In this document: positions 13,301-25,460 of the stretch, in pieces
Layout: each line of letters opens with the position of its first letter
Position numbering within the stretch: the first letter of the stretch is position 1
Origin: Phaseolus vulgaris
Lineage: Eukaryota > Streptophyta > Magnoliopsida > Fabales > Fabaceae
DNA length: 64,000 nt
Direction of reading: 5' to 3'
NCBI RefSeq assembly: GCF_000499845.2
Contig: NC_023758.2
Span: 35,066,608 to 35,130,607, forward strand
The notes under the pieces: generated by a model
The model's input: the letters and a program-made list of their open reading frames with translations, nothing else
Database searches by the model: none
Told to the model about the DNA's origin: nothing
Made by a program: the position numbers and the translations under genes

Positions 13301-14211
13301 CTCCCAATAGTGTACATCTTGAAGTAAGTCATGCATTCTAACAACCCCATACTTGAACAACTGCATAAATTTGTTTGTAGAGACAAGGAATTCGTGAAAA
13401 AAGGTAATCTTTGTTTAACAAAAAAGCCAAAAAATATGTTAATAGAAAACTATAAATATCCCAGCATTCTAAAATAATTTCTCTAGAAGGTGAGTTTGCA
13501 GGAACTAAACTAAAGGTCTTAATCACACACTACAGCACTGAGTCATGATGAGAGGCTACCGATACCTTTCCATTCCAACTAACAAAAGGGTTGAAATGTA
13601 CTCCCACACCAATTTTATCAGCAACTCCCGTAATCTAATATGTCACATCAAGATAAACCGTGAGATAAGACTGCCCATCTAATGAAAAACAAGTCAGATA
13701 CGAGAGGCCAAAAACAAAAGGAAAATGAAACTAAATTTGAGCAAGTACCAGCCTCTCCCCACCAAGATGCACCATCCAGGACGCATAGTGATGCTTGTTC
13801 AATTTCAGATTCTTGATTCATGTCATTGCATGACCAGTAAAAGGAAAAACAAAAGATATCAGTGGAGCAATCAAACAATATTAAGCAATTCATAACAAAT
13901 CATCAGTCATGATCACATATCAGTACCTCAGAATGCCACTGCTTGGGGTCAGCCACACCAAGAATATAATCTGTCATGGTAGTCTAGAAATCCAAAAGCA
14001 GAGAACAGAGAACAAATATTGAAACAACAATTAAATAGAGAGTGAAAAAAGACCCATAACAACGAAGAGGGTCAACAAGCAAATAAAAACTATGGGTTTA
14101 ACAAAAGACGACCTTGTCGCGGTTGGATGGATGAAGAGATGATCCATAGACGCATGCAAACTCAACGGGGGGAAGAACCTGAAGAAAACTGCCAAATGCT
14201 GCATTGTCCAT
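10337..14211 (-). CDS. TAM41: Phosphatidate cytidylyltransferase, mitochondrial (TAM41 family)
   Basis: TAM41 makes CDP-diacylglycerol from phosphatidic acid and CTP at the mitochondrial inner membrane, the first step toward cardiolipin. Ten coding exons (descending): 14211-14113, 13983-13927, 13811-13749, 13634-13566, 13360-13268, 12477-12373, 12299-12222, 11767-11639, 10799-10694, 10527-10337. They total 990 bp and encode 329 residues, about the size I recall for plant homologues. The N-terminus MDNAAFGSFLQVLPPVEF leads into the nucleotidyltransferase motif ACVYGSSLHP and then TTMTDYILGVADPKQWH. The substrate-site region HHYASWMVHLGGERL and the stretch NKVKKIVSGQFDLFHSMYKP also match the family. 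The start was chosen because an in-frame TGA lies upstream and the first residues match the family start. A good donor on the minus strand near 14434 and an acceptor near 14272 suggest a 5'UTR intron. All frames are intact. Confidence 0.95.
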
Positions 14212-14439
14212 AATGCCTATGGCTACAACGAACAGTGTAGGCACAACTTCAACTCAGCGAATAGCTTTTCTATAGTGTGATCATCAAATAACTTTAGTAT
14301 TAAAAAGGACGAAAAACAAGAAACTAATAATATGTTCGAAAAAATTAAGGATCAGTGGAGAGTTTCTTCGAACAGTTTAAGTGCATCGGAATCGGAAACA
14401 GAGCATTCGATAAAACTGTCCACGTAAACTCACTTTATC

Positions 14440-14640
14440 TATGACGAGACTTCCACGCAATTCGTCCAGGCCGCGCCCCCCGTCACCGAGTCTGAGCACC
14501 GCAATCCTCCGCCGAATGAAATACCGGAGGTCGTGGTCACCCGCCCCTCGCGCCCGGAGGCTCGCTCGCCCGGCGCTGGCTCCCGCGGGTGAACCAGGGC
14601 GGCGTCGCCCTCTGCTATTGTAGTGCCGAAAAGAGAGGTG
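14440..14640 (-). promoter_or_regulatory. GC-rich block, likely first 5'UTR exon or promoter of the TAM41-type gene
   Basis: About 200 bp rich in G+C and CpG, standing out sharply from its surroundings. On the minus strand it is followed near 14434 by AAAGTGAGTTT, a good donor, so it may be a non-coding first exon. A 60-codon + strand ORF across it is arginine- and proline-rich and is probably a composition artefact. Confidence 0.4.
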
Positions 14641-15300
14641 ATGCTGAAAACGGTGGCGTTAGGGTTCCGGTTGAGCGAGGTGGTGTTGTGTCTGATTTCG
14701 TTTTCCGTTATGGCCGCGGAAAAGACCAGTGGTTGAAGCGGTGCCTCTTTTGATCGTTACAAGGAATACAGGTTTAAGTTTTTTTTTTTCTTTTGAGTTT
14801 TTATTCATTGATTATTTCTTTTCTTTTCTTTTCTTTTTTTGTTATTAGGGTGAACGTGTTATTTCTTCCTAGTAAATATATTTATAATCATTATTATTGC
14901 TACCGGAACATAGTCACAATAACACCTCTCAATTTATATATTTTAATCTATTATTTATATATACTCATATTTAATATTAAAATTTGAATAAAAAAATTAT
15001 ATGTATCTATTATATATTTAATAAGTTTTAATAAAATTAAATTTATCAATTAAACATACTAATAAAAAAATATTTTAATAACTTTAGTATCAAACAAATA
15101 AAAATATATACTTGTATCATTTTCACTTCGCATCTCTTTCTTTATTTACATAAAAGAGTTTGTGAAAAAAAAAACAAATAAAGAAACACTTGTCAATATA
15201 AAAAATATATAATAAAGAAACACTTGTCAATATAAAAAATATATAATATTTCCTCTTCAATCCAAACATGGTATAAAGAGCATATAATATTTTAATTAAT
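14641..15300. other. AT-rich intergenic with a short tandem duplication
   Basis: No gene seen. Around 15175-15243 a unit of about 34 bp, containing AAAGAAACACTTGTCAATAT, is present twice head to tail. Confidence 0.6.
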
Positions 15301-15436
15301 TTTTTCCATATACTAATATAATTAAGGAAAATTATGAAAAAAATAAATGGGAATAAACGAAATTGAGATTATTTGAATTAAATAAAGAAATGAATAAAGA
15401 GGAAGATAAATTTATTGATTTACTAAAGATGTAATT
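15301..15436. repeat. Dispersed repeat, copy B
   Basis: Diverged same-orientation copy of the repeat at 8791-8944. The two copies bracket the bHLH relic and the TAM41-type gene. The family is not recognised. Confidence 0.6.
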
Positions 15437-15900
15437 TTCTTTTTTTACTTATTTATAATAATTATTATTGATTATGTAAGGTAAATATTTATTTACATAA
15501 TCAATTATATAACTTTTCATGTAAATCTTCTCAATGAAAAATTGTGATGGGTTTCTCCTTCTGCTTATTTCGCGTGAAACAAGCGAGTTTGGGAACGTTT
15601 ATAAATAAAGAAGGCTAAATTTATAAGATGTAATGAAGTTAATTTTTGTAAGAACGAAATATTTATTTTACTTACTGAGTATGTAAAAAGTCTTGTAATT
15701 ATGTCCTACTCTTAAATTTTATATGATTATTTTATTATTAAAATATAATTTAAAAAATCAATGTAAAAATAAATTAAAAATTATTTTTTCATTAAAATAT
15801 AATATTAAAAAATAATTTGAGTTTTTTTACATATTTAGAAACTACATCAGTTTTAAAAAAAAATCAAGGATTAAATTAACAGAGTCACGACCAATTTGGT
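15437..15900. other. AT-rich intergenic, upstream of the mS37-like gene
   Basis: No gene or transposon seen. It should contain the promoter of the gene whose leader begins near 15930, but no individual element is convincing. Confidence 0.45.
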
Positions 15901-16113
15901 AAATCGACGCCCCTTGGAAAACCCTAAATTTCGAAATTGCCCAGGCCCAGGCCCATCATCTTTCACTTCCGCTGTATTTTCATTTTCTATTGCGTTTGCA
16001 TTCACTTCTCTGATTTTCTCACACTCTCCGATCGCCGGCGTCTTCTCTGTTTGTTGCAGACTTAATCTCGTCGGATTTCTTCTTCAATTGGCGTCTCCAC
16101 TCTTCTATCTCCG

Positions 16114-17294
16114 GTAACCTCTTTATTTGCTTCTATTTATAATTAGATTTTCACAAAGATGTTTTTTTTTTTTCATTTTCTACAGGGTGTGAGTTGCATA
16201 ATAGAAAAGTTAAATACCTTCAACAGTTATCACAGGCATCGAATCTCCTAAGAAATATTAAAATTAAGGGTACCATTTGGTGAAAGACGAAAGAGTTTCC
16301 TCTAATTACTATCACAATTATTTCCTATTAGCTATAATACATTCTGCTTGAAATCTTAAACTGTATAAATTGCAGCAAATTGCACTATCCTTTTCTTGTA
16401 CGCGTTGATTTTTGTTTATACTTATTTAAATATTAAAAAGTAGTATTTTACCAAGCATTCAGGGAATAAATTGTTGTTTTAACATTGGGTGAGAGGTGGA
16501 TTGTAAGGGATGAGTTGATATATAGATAAAATAGGATTACGAATTAATGCATTAGAGAGAAAGTTGGTTAGTACCTATTGTAAAAATTGGTAAAATCTTG
16601 GCATGAGTTGCTTGAAATGTGTGACGGAGACCCGAAGAAGTTTAAGGAGAATAAATTAATGTAGTGTGGTTGGTTCCATGGGGTAGAGGAAGACCAGGAA
16701 AAATTAGAGGTGAAACCATTACGTCTTGATTTGCAGAGATGAAAAAATAGTTTAGATGGAAATAGATGATAAATAAAGTAGAAATTAAAGGTTTTTAATT
16801 GAATAGAAATAGAGAGGAAGTGAGGAGAGAGATGAGTATAAATAAGTGAAGGACAGTAAAGTGGATCCACCATTATTTAAAATTATTTCTCCTCTCATGT
16901 TAATTCCATCTTCTCACATCCTCTCCCATCTCTCAACCAAACGGGCTAAGGAGAATTTAAAGGTCTATGGTTTGTTATATTTTTTAGTAACATGATTCGC
17001 AGAAGAACATCATGATATTCCGTGTTCATGTCTTATGATTTGTAATAATAGCAGTAAGCACTTGGCAGTACTACAGTATTTTAAGTTGTTTTAGTGATCA
17101 AATGACCAACTGCATTAGACTGTTGTTAGTGTTGTGTTGACCGTTCATTTATAACTTTCTTGATGTATAATTTCTTTTTTTAATAAAAAGGTACATAAAG
17201 TTTTCAATTATGGGTTTTTATGACATGTTTATGTATCTGTATGTATCAATTGAAAATGAAGTTAACATTTTCCTGGATGTATGTGAAGTTGCAG
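16114..17294 (+). other. 5'UTR intron of the mS37-like gene
   Basis: A pyrimidine-rich leader (about 15930-16113) ends in CTCCG before GTAACC, and sequence resumes after TTGCAG at 17294, four bases before the start codon. The 1,181-bp intron holds the Tourist-like element at 16268-16946. The intron is inferred from splice sites only. Confidence 0.6.
16268..16946. mobile_element. Tourist-like (PIF/Harbinger) non-autonomous DNA transposon
   Basis: The left end reads GGGTACCATTTGGTGAAAGA. The right end, on the reverse strand, reads GCCCGTTTGGTTGAGAGA. These are imperfect terminal inverted repeats of the GGG..CGTTTGGTT kind. The trinucleotide TAA sits immediately outside both ends (16265-16267 and 16947-16949), the target duplication typical of PIF/Harbinger. 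There is no transposase in its 679 bp. It lies wholly in a 5'UTR intron. Confidence 0.65.
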
Positions 17295-17298
17295 GATA

Positions 17299-17683
17299 AT
17301 GGGTCGGAAAGCTGGTACGCTTTTTATCAACCCCAAGAGATTTGGTTCACTTCATAAACCTTGCATGAAGGAAATGGCCATGTTTCTCAGTTGTATGGCT
17401 GCAAACCATAGCGACATGGAAGCCTGTGCTCGCCAGAAGGAGCTATTAAATGCCTGTATGGAATCTCAGGTAACATAGACATAGTTTGATGAAAACTAGC
17501 ATCTTTTGTTGCACTCCAATTTTCTCAGGCTTACATTTTTAGTTGCTTTTACCTTTTAACTTTAGAATTAAGTAGTGAAAAAAAAAAATCACTTCAATTT
17601 TGTTTTTTCAGAGTAAAAAGAACAGAAAATCTTGGGGGAGTATCAATTATCAACTGCAGAGGCTTAGCAGAGGAAGGAAGTAA
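17299..17683 (+). CDS. Twin CX9C (CHCH) protein, probable mitoribosomal small-subunit protein mS37
   Basis: Two coding exons, 17299-17469 and 17612-17683, encode 80 residues. The start MGRKAGTLFINPKRFG is basic. Two CX9C pairs follow, CMKEMAMFLSC (residues 22-32) and CARQKELLNAC (residues 43-53), the pattern of small proteins oxidised and trapped in the mitochondrial intermembrane space by the Mia40 pathway. The tail WGSINYQLQRLSRGRK is basic. The size, the CHCH pattern and the basic ends fit Mrp10/CHCHD1, now called mS37, of the mitochondrial ribosome small subunit. That family assignment is by recall. Another small CHCH protein remains possible. A long 5'UTR intron precedes the start. No defect is seen. 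Confidence 0.85.
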
Positions 17684-17899
17684 TTCAAGATTTTCTTATA
17701 TTTATTGTTTTTACCATTCAGGATCGATATTTGGAAAGCTTGGGGTGTGTTATGCACTGCTTTGTCAACCTAAGATAACCAACTGTATTCTCTCTTGAAG
17801 TATCTTGATGATAAAATTTCTACTTTTTGGTTTTTTTAAACCATTCAATTAAGTTGAAAGAGATGACAGAATAATGTCGAAGAATACCAGTGTAATTTA

Positions 17900-20342
17900 T
17901 TTGTTGTATCAACTAAAGCTTTAATATACTGCATATCATCTATGACACACCATCACACTAAGTGATATTGGCACTGCCTGTGAAAAAATTCTTTTATAAT
18001 TGATGAACATGATAGGTTGTTTATGTTGCATTGTTTTTCGGTGATGAGTGCTGATGGCTGTTGATCAATTTAAGTAGTTTTGGAAGATTGGCAACACATT
18101 CTTTCACAATCACAATTGATGAAGGTAGTGAATTATGTTGTTTTTGTTGCTCAATGGTGGTGTGCGTGTGCTGGTCATTAATGCTTACCTGCTGCTTTAT
18201 TCAAACGGATTTAGGAAGTTTGGAATATTTTAGCGAGGGCTAGTATTATTAGTTTTAGCCTTTAAACTAATCATGGCTACGAAAATGAAAATAGAAGTGT
18301 ACTGGTCTTGGCCAATAAAAATTTTCAGTTTTAATCAGGATTGGTCTTCGAAGAATGCTGGAACTGGTATTTGAAAGAGTAGAGGTAAGATTTTTGCAGT
18401 GATTTCTTTTACTCTGACGTTTAAACAAGGTTTGAATTTTCAGACGAGTGAGTTATCGGGTATCTATTCTGTTATTTAGTTTTTGGGTGGGATGAAAATT
18501 TGCTATTTACTTTATAATTAGTTTGTGTGAACCAACATGCTACCACAAACCACTAATTATTTGATATTAACTTTTTTGTTTCACTTGTACAATACAATGA
18601 CTCGTGCATTCCCTAACTTCAATTCCATTTCTGAAGTTACTCATGAAAGAGAATTGGTTATAGGGTGAGATGGGAAGGGAAAAAAAAGTGATTGAAAAGT
18701 TTGTTGTAGATTTAATTAATAACAAAGTTTAAAAAATTTAATTAATTGTATTCTATAAACATTTACCAAGATGACATAGTTTATAAATTAAGAACTGTAT
18801 AAATTAATTTTAAAACAATTAATTATGAAGAAATTAATACATGAAACAGAAAAATAAAAAATGATTTTTTTTAAAAATTAAATACATATATATATATATA
18901 ATATTTTAGAAATGATGTCAAAATATTTTTCTGATTTCGAATTTTGTAAAGGTAAGAGCGTATTAAAAAAATTGTAATAGAAATTGGATTTGGGAAAAAA
19001 AATGTAACACTTTTTAATAAAACTATAATATGCACCAGAGTAAATAACATTGATACCATGCATGCATCAAATAAAAACCTATCCATACATAATGGTGAAA
19101 TAAAAAATGGTGTAGGATTTAATAATCAACGCTAGAAATAGGTTTGAATAAGCAATGTTTCAAAAATTCCTTGTTCCTGTATAAGTAGGTTGAAGAAATT
19201 GGTTTTAATGTAAATGCATAATGACAAATATTCAAAATAATATATAATACTATGTCTGAAGTCATAATCAAAATTATATGTCAAAAGGAATAGTATTTCC
19301 TAATCCAGTTCTAACTTTTGCTTGTGATTTTTAATTTTCTTTACATGTAAAAGAAGATACATAAGATTAAGAACAATAATACATGGCAACTTGTTAAGTG
19401 ACTCAAACATAAAAAGATGATTGATGTAAAATTGGTTTACAAAATCAAACTAAGTTCTAGTGGATTTGTAAACAACAAGGAGTATATTACTCTTATATGT
19501 TTCCTTTCCTCTAGTAACTAGACATGATAGTGTAAGGTTGTTGACAATCTTAGATGCAACAACATTGATGATTACCTTCTGGAGCAAGAATTAACATAAA
19601 GTCACTTTTTATGTCAATTGTAAAAATCACAAGGTAAAACTCAATATTCCCCTTTATATTGATGATTTTCCTCTTGTTGGTATTGAGTCTAACAATTAGA
19701 TATTAATGTCATTTTTATTTCAAAACATCTAAGTTTTTTATAAAAAATTTACAATATTGAGCACAACCTAGATGATTACAATGGACATATTTAATATTCT
19801 TTTTATACAAATTCATTTTGAGTTTTTTTAAAAAGAAAAAAATTATAAAATGCAAACAAAATACAAGAAAATGAAAGATCAAATCACATCTTCATGATTC
19901 ATATTATTCCTCTTATCATAGTTCTCTAAAAATCCATATTTAAGTTTGAACAATTAATCAATTCAATTAATTAACTCAATTGAACAAATGTCATTGAACC
20001 AAAGATACAAATCAAATTAAAATATTAACTTCAGAAAAAATATGTATAAACTTAAAAAAAAAGTGTTCAAAATAGCAAAAAAATTCAGCACATTATATGT
20101 TGATTTTGAAGCCTTAGAAATGAAGAATGCAACTAGAATTAACTAAAACTAATATCTAAACAAAAAGTTATAACCAAAAGAGTAAGAAAATCTTAGATTA
20201 ACTAAAGTACAAAATTAAAGTAACTAGGTACATTGAATCTAGTTTATTACTACTAAAATAAATTTAAACACTAAAAATAAAGCATATAAAAGTGTTTTAA
20301 ATGTACAATAAAACTATAATTGTGTCCACAAAATATGTTTTA
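17900..20342. other. Gene-poor AT-rich sequence
   Basis: The first part probably contains the 3'UTR of the mS37-like gene. The rest has only short, stop-ridden ORFs. I see no clear transposon ends, although some of it is likely decayed repeat. Confidence 0.5.
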
Positions 20343-20905
20343 TGAGCTATTTTGTTGGGATGGTGATACTCCAATAATTTGATGAGATCTTTATATCTCA
20401 AAAGAAGTATGCTAAGGAGATTTAAAATATGTCTCATTTGGATGATTGCAAATATGTTGTCACTCCATTGGTGGTAAACGAAAAATTGTCATAAATGAAG
20501 ATGAGACCACAGGAGATGCATTTGTCCATAGAAGAATAATTGGAAATATATTGTATCAATTTGCCACTATACCATATTTAATGTTTGTTGTGAGTTTGTT
20601 ATCTAGATTCATGCATTCTCTTAGTCAAATTCACATGGATGCAACAACACAAGTTTTGAGGTATTTCAAAGACATAATTATAATGATTGAGAAAGAAACT
20701 CATATGATGCAAAAAGTACACCAAGGTATGTAGTTTCATTTGGGACTGATTTTTTTTTTTGGTACTCAAAGAAACAAGACGTAGTTGTCCCATCTACTAG
20801 TGAAAGCTTAATATGTTCCATAGGATACTCAAATCATACCATTTGGCTTAGAATTTTTTTTGTCAAAATTGGTTAAGAACCGTATGAAAAAATCTTTTAA
20901 GAGTT
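20343..20905 (+). pseudogene. Ty1/Copia retrotransposon relic: end of reverse transcriptase and RNase H
   Basis: Fragments of a Copia polyprotein are readable across several frames. In order they include ISQKKYAKEI, DDCKYVVTPLVVNEKL, a long in-frame piece with FVVSLLSRFMHSLSQIH and TTQVLRYFKD (within 20446-20733), then FFFWYSKKQDVVVPSTSES and SNHTIWLRIFF. These correspond to the 3' part of reverse transcriptase and the RNase H domain. Frameshifts and stops are frequent, and LTRs, integrase and gag are absent. It is an old dead fragment. Confidence 0.85.
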
Positions 20906-21470
20906 GATAATAAGTAAAGTAAGTTTCTTGAGTGACAAAGAAGCTTTAATCACTACACCAAACAAATTCTTTTGTTATATTATAATTTTTATTATACTTA
21001 TTATTATTAATATAAATTATATATATATATATTTAAATATAAATTCATGTGTATTATTTGTATGTATGAGATATATGTTATTGAGTTTCAAAAGATTTGA
21101 GGAAGAAGAGAGATAAAATAAAGAGAAATTTTTTTAAAAAAATTGCTTTACATTTAGGTGACAACAAAATAAAATTATTGATGGAAGGGAAGGAATTATG
21201 TTTCCACTGAGAGATGGAAGTGTACCAGCGGTTGAAAGGGTATCTAAGTCCGCTTCATTAAGGGAGTTAAGGTTAGAGATCTTCATTTCAGATAACAGTA
21301 ATAAATTGGTTTGGATGAAAAATGATTCTAGATAAGCTCGAAAAATGTGAACATTGGTAAGGAGATGGGTTTCACTCTGTTAGGGGAAGAAGAAGTCGTT
21401 TTAAACAGGCTTTGTTCTTTGGAAGACCAAGACAACATGAGTATACAAATGGAAATTTGTGTTTTTGATG
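20906..21470. other. Short intergenic gap between two retroelement relics
   Basis: AT-rich on the left. From about 21180 the composition resembles the LINE that follows and may be its 5' region, but no domain is readable. Confidence 0.4.
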
Positions 21471-22619
21471 ACGAGTCTAATTAATATGAATATAAGGGGG
21501 TTAGGAGGAAACACTAAAAGAAAATATTTAAGTGATTGGATCCGAAGTGAGGAGGTTGGAATGGTTTGCTTACGGGGACAAAGTGCTTCGAGTTTGGTTA
21601 GGAGAGTTCCTACCATTTGTGGGGTTCTAAAGAAATTGATTGGGTTGAAATCGGGGCCATTAATACTGTAGGAGGAATTATCACTATGTGGAGAAGAAAT
21701 AGTTTCAATTTGACAAGCTCTTTTAAGGGAAGATTTTTTCAGTTATCGAAGGTTTTTGGAAAGTAGGAGGAGGGGTACAAATTACTATAGTAAATGTGTA
21801 TAGTTTTGGTTCCTTGAAAGATAGAAAGGAGGTTTGGGATGAGATATGTGAAATCGGGAATAGTCGATAGAACAGGGCGTGGTGTGTCATCGAGGACTTC
21901 AATTCTATCAAACGAAAAGAGGAGAGAAAAAGTGTGGTGTCGGTATCTGATTATAGTAGAGAAATTGCTCGGTTCAACAAATTCATCAAAAATTCCGAGT
22001 TGATGGATATTCCAATGGTTGGAAGAAAGTTTACTTGGTGCAAGCCGAATGGGTCAGTTAAAAGCAGAATAGACAAAATCCTGGTTTCCAGGGAATGGTT
22101 GTATGTTTGGACGAACAGTAAATAATTCGTTCTCAGTAGGTCGATCTCTGATCATTGTGCCCTAGTGCTTAGAGTTTCGTCGGTGGATTGGGGGCCAAAA
22201 CCCTTCACGAGTCTGAATGTGTGGCAAAGAGATGGAACATTTTTAGCTTTCGTTCGTAGTATATTGTAAAGTTATGAGGTGTACAGTGGAGGGTTGTTCG
22301 TATTAAAAGAAAAGTGAAAAAGTTAAAACTAGATACGAAAATCTAGAATAGAGAGGTCTTCGGGAATGTTAATCAAGCAGGGGAAATTTTACAAAAGAAA
22401 ATACAAGAATTAGATGCAAAAGATGATGCAGACGATATAGATGATTTTGGGAGGGAGGGAGGAGAGGAAAATCTTGTTAGCCGAACAAAGTCAGAATTTT
22501 TTCAAACAGGAAGTGGTTATGCGTAAAAAAGAACGTACAAAGTGGTTAAAACAAGGAAATCTAAATACTAAATTCTTCCATTCGTCTGTGAAGTGGAGGA
22601 GAATGAGGAACGAGATCAA
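21471..22619 (+). pseudogene. L1-type LINE relic, part 1: endonuclease region
   Basis: Reads as the start of a plant L1 ORF2 with frameshifts. MNIRGLGGNTKRKYLSDWIR (from 21486) is the usual opening of the APE-like endonuclease. NSELMDIPMVGRKFTWCKPN and SVKSRIDKILVSREWL (within 21934-22125) are its C-terminal part. The linker KERTKWLKQGNLNTKFFHSS and MRNEIN (within 22441-22619) leads toward reverse transcriptase. The frame stops where the insertion at 22620 begins and resumes after it at 23678. Confidence 0.85.
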
Positions 22620-23677
22620 TGATGACTTTTTACGGCAAGTGCACCGTGTTTGTCAGAAGTAATAATTGTCCCTAAGGACGGATATCGATCCCACAAAGAA
22701 CAGTGAATCATCGAGTACAATATTCGCTAAATATAACAACAGAACAAAGAAAACAAACAAAGAATTAGTTGCTTCAATTGGAAAAATTGGGATTAAGTTT
22801 CATCTCTCTCACTCTCATGTATTTTGATTAACATGTTAATATTAAGTTCTTTAATTGAAATTGATGCCCATATAAAAATCATTTATATCGATTCCTCGCA
22901 TATAAAATCCTTAAGAATGTTCCCTAACTATCGATCCCTCGCATACTTATAAGAACAACTTAGAACTAAGCTCAGACGTTTAATAGCAATTAACATTTCA
23001 AGTCTATTCCTAGCACTCAAATATGTTAAGTATTGTTGTTTAGGTCCGAACCCTAAAAATACCTCCCGGTCAGATTTAAGATTCTCAATTTGTCACGGAG
23101 AATTAAAAGTAAAACAACAATATCAATAATCAATCAAGAACTGAATATTAATATATAAAATATCACCTCAATACATAAGAGTTTGAGCAGATTACTCCCA
23201 ATCCCAAAGGGTAGAATTAGCTACGCATACTTCTATCACCTTCCATTCTCCCAATTGGGTTACAATTCACTCTATGGTGTTTTCCTCTCAATCTGACACA
23301 CTAAGGTTGAGCCTCTAGCCCTCTATTTATCCTAGTTTTCTAGGGTTAGGTTGTTTATTGTGTCGCGCTAATGGGCTAAATGATAAAACATAAAAAAAGG
23401 CCCAATCTTTCTTTGCATCTTTTCCATTCTGGGACCTTCTATCTTTATCTTTTTAGCTCAAATCATTCATCTTTAATCCAAATCTCCAATCTTCTTTAGA
23501 AATCTGCAATTAACACCAAATTTGGGAATAAAATACTCTTATTCAAATAAAGATCATAAAAAATGTAAAAATGTATAAATTCATAAATTAGGGATTATTT
23601 TATATGTAAATTAGCAATAAATCCTCATAAGTGCCTATATTTTAATATGAAATATTACTGAAATTAGACACTTATCA
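22620..23677. mobile_element. Solo-LTR-like insertion inside the LINE
   Basis: The insert begins TGATGACTTTTTACGG and ends ACTTATCA, that is, TG...CA. The 5-bp sequence ATCAA flanks it on both sides (22615-22619 and 23678-23682), as expected of an LTR-element insertion. The 1,058 bp contain no gag, pol or primer-binding site that I can read, and no second repeat, so a solo LTR is the simplest reading. Removing it joins the LINE reading MRNEIN directly to GVEVKGQWCDD. Confidence 0.7.
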
Positions 23678-24166
23678 ATCAACGGGGTAGAAGTGAAGGG
23701 TCAATGGTGCGATGATAAGAGAAGGTTAAGGCTAAAGTCCGAGAGTTCTTTAAAGGCAAATTTGATAGGATGTTTGAGCCTCAAGTTAGGTTGGACAATA
23801 TTTGTTTCAACTCCATTTTTTATGAAGATATTGCGTTGCTGGTTAGAGCTATTTTTGATGAGGAAGTTAAGGATGCAGTTTGGAGCTGTGATAGTTTGAA
23901 GAGCCCTGGTTCAAACAGTTTCAATTTTAGCTTTATTCAATTTTGTTGGGAGTGCCTAAAGGATGATTTCATTTCGGTAAAGAGATTTTCTGGTCAACGA
24001 AAAGTGGCCTTGGGGATCAAATGCTTCGTTTATTTGTTTGATCCCTAAGACTGATAATCCACAATAGCTTAGAGATTTCAGACCCCATCTCATTGGTAGG
24101 GTGCATGTATAAAATCGTCTCGAAGATTTTATCCATTAGGCTGAAAAAGGTGATTAACAAAGTCAC
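23678..24166 (+). pseudogene. L1-type LINE relic, part 2: reverse transcriptase start
   Basis: Continues part 1 after the inserted LTR. NGVEVKGQWCDDKRRLR is followed by FDEEVKDAVWSCDSLKSPGS (within 23770-24048) and then, with frameshifts, FVYLFDP, DFRP-like and SLVGCMYKIVSKILSIRLKK. These are the first motifs of LINE reverse transcriptase. The similarity stops near 24166, before the catalytic YADD region, so the element is 3'-truncated or replaced there. Confidence 0.85.
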
Positions 24167-25460
24167 CGAGAGCACCTCATTTTTCATTTTATTCTTGCTT
24201 GAGTGAGAATTATCTTGCCTGAGCGAGAATTATCTTGCCTGAGCGAATTATGCAGAATTTTTTTGCATAAACTTGTTATACCTATTAAATTCTAAACCAA
24301 CATTTCATTCAATTGATAAATTTATAAATCTACACATTACATTGACAATTCCTGCTCATAATTATACAAACACTCTCTTTGAGTCATTGAGCTAGTATAT
24401 CAATCTATACATATATATGATTTCTAAATCAAAATCATTTAAAATCAAACAACCAATTCTCATCAAACATTTCATTTAAATTGATACAACAACCTATTCA
24501 AATACATTCATTAACTCATTCAATTTCGAACTCATATACATTCTACAACATCTACTATATCTAAAATTTCACATTTCAACCTCAAACAAATTCCAATCTA
24601 CACAAAAACAATAAATCCTGCAAGAAATTTTGAAATTGGTGAGCACATCACTCCCACATCCAGATCTTTTAGCCTAGGATTCTATTGGAAATTTAAACTA
24701 GCTTTCCTTACGTTTAATTGAGCAGATGCTCCCTAAGAGCTTTAAACCTACCACAAGCTTCAAGAGTAGCTTAACTTGCACCAAGGAGACCTGATAAAAA
24801 ATCTATCTATATTACTAGGACTTTGAACTAACAAAAACTAATCCTAAAGATAAAAGAGTCACATCCGTAAACTTAGATCGAGACAGACCTATAAGTTTCA
24901 AAATTCGATTCAAAGAGAAGAGTAAAATTGAACTTACTTTATTAGAGATTTTGATCAGGCAGTCTTGTAGTCTTCGTTGCCAGGAGTCTACTGGTGCACT
25001 CTGATCGTTAAACTGATGAGTGAGGAAGTCAGAATCTTAAAGATAAGGGAGAGGAAAGGAAAAAGGAAACTTCAAGAGAATTGAATTCATACATTTGGGA
25101 TAATGTATGGACTAATATTTTTGTGTGTATTAAGTATTGATGCATATGTGGTACCAGAGCTCTCCGAGCTTCATTGATGATCTAAGTCACATATAGACTA
25201 AGATATCAAGTGGTGAGAAGTTGATGAGGGAGTTCATGCACACGGTGACATATGAGATGCACGACTTGGGTTGTATTGAACTTACTATGATCCTTTCTCT
25301 TGGATTCGCTGGTAATCTTTGAATCAGGTGTTAGTCTCTGGTAGGACTTACTTAATACGGGTCTTCCGAAAGACGTCAATTGTTATTCTGTTTGTTGAAT
25401 ATCCTGGATGTGTAGATCCGTGTGTGATCTATGTGATTGTTTTATGTTGGAATTAGAAAA
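24167..25460. repeat. Unclassified repeat-like sequence with a short tandem array
   Basis: At about 24194-24252 the words TGCCTGAGCGAGAATTATCT recur about three times with a period near 22 bp. CTGAGCGAG-type words are common in plant LTRs. The segment 25130-25440 has a more even base composition than its surroundings and may be retroelement-derived, but no domain or ends can be shown. Confidence 0.35.

Noticed and set aside
14441..14623. 60-codon + strand ORF
   Set aside because: Very Arg/Pro/Ala-rich and confined to a GC-rich block; most likely a composition effect opposite a leader exon.
24167..25460. A complete LTR retrotransposon
   Set aside because: LTR-like words are present, but no paired LTRs, target duplication or protein domain could be found.
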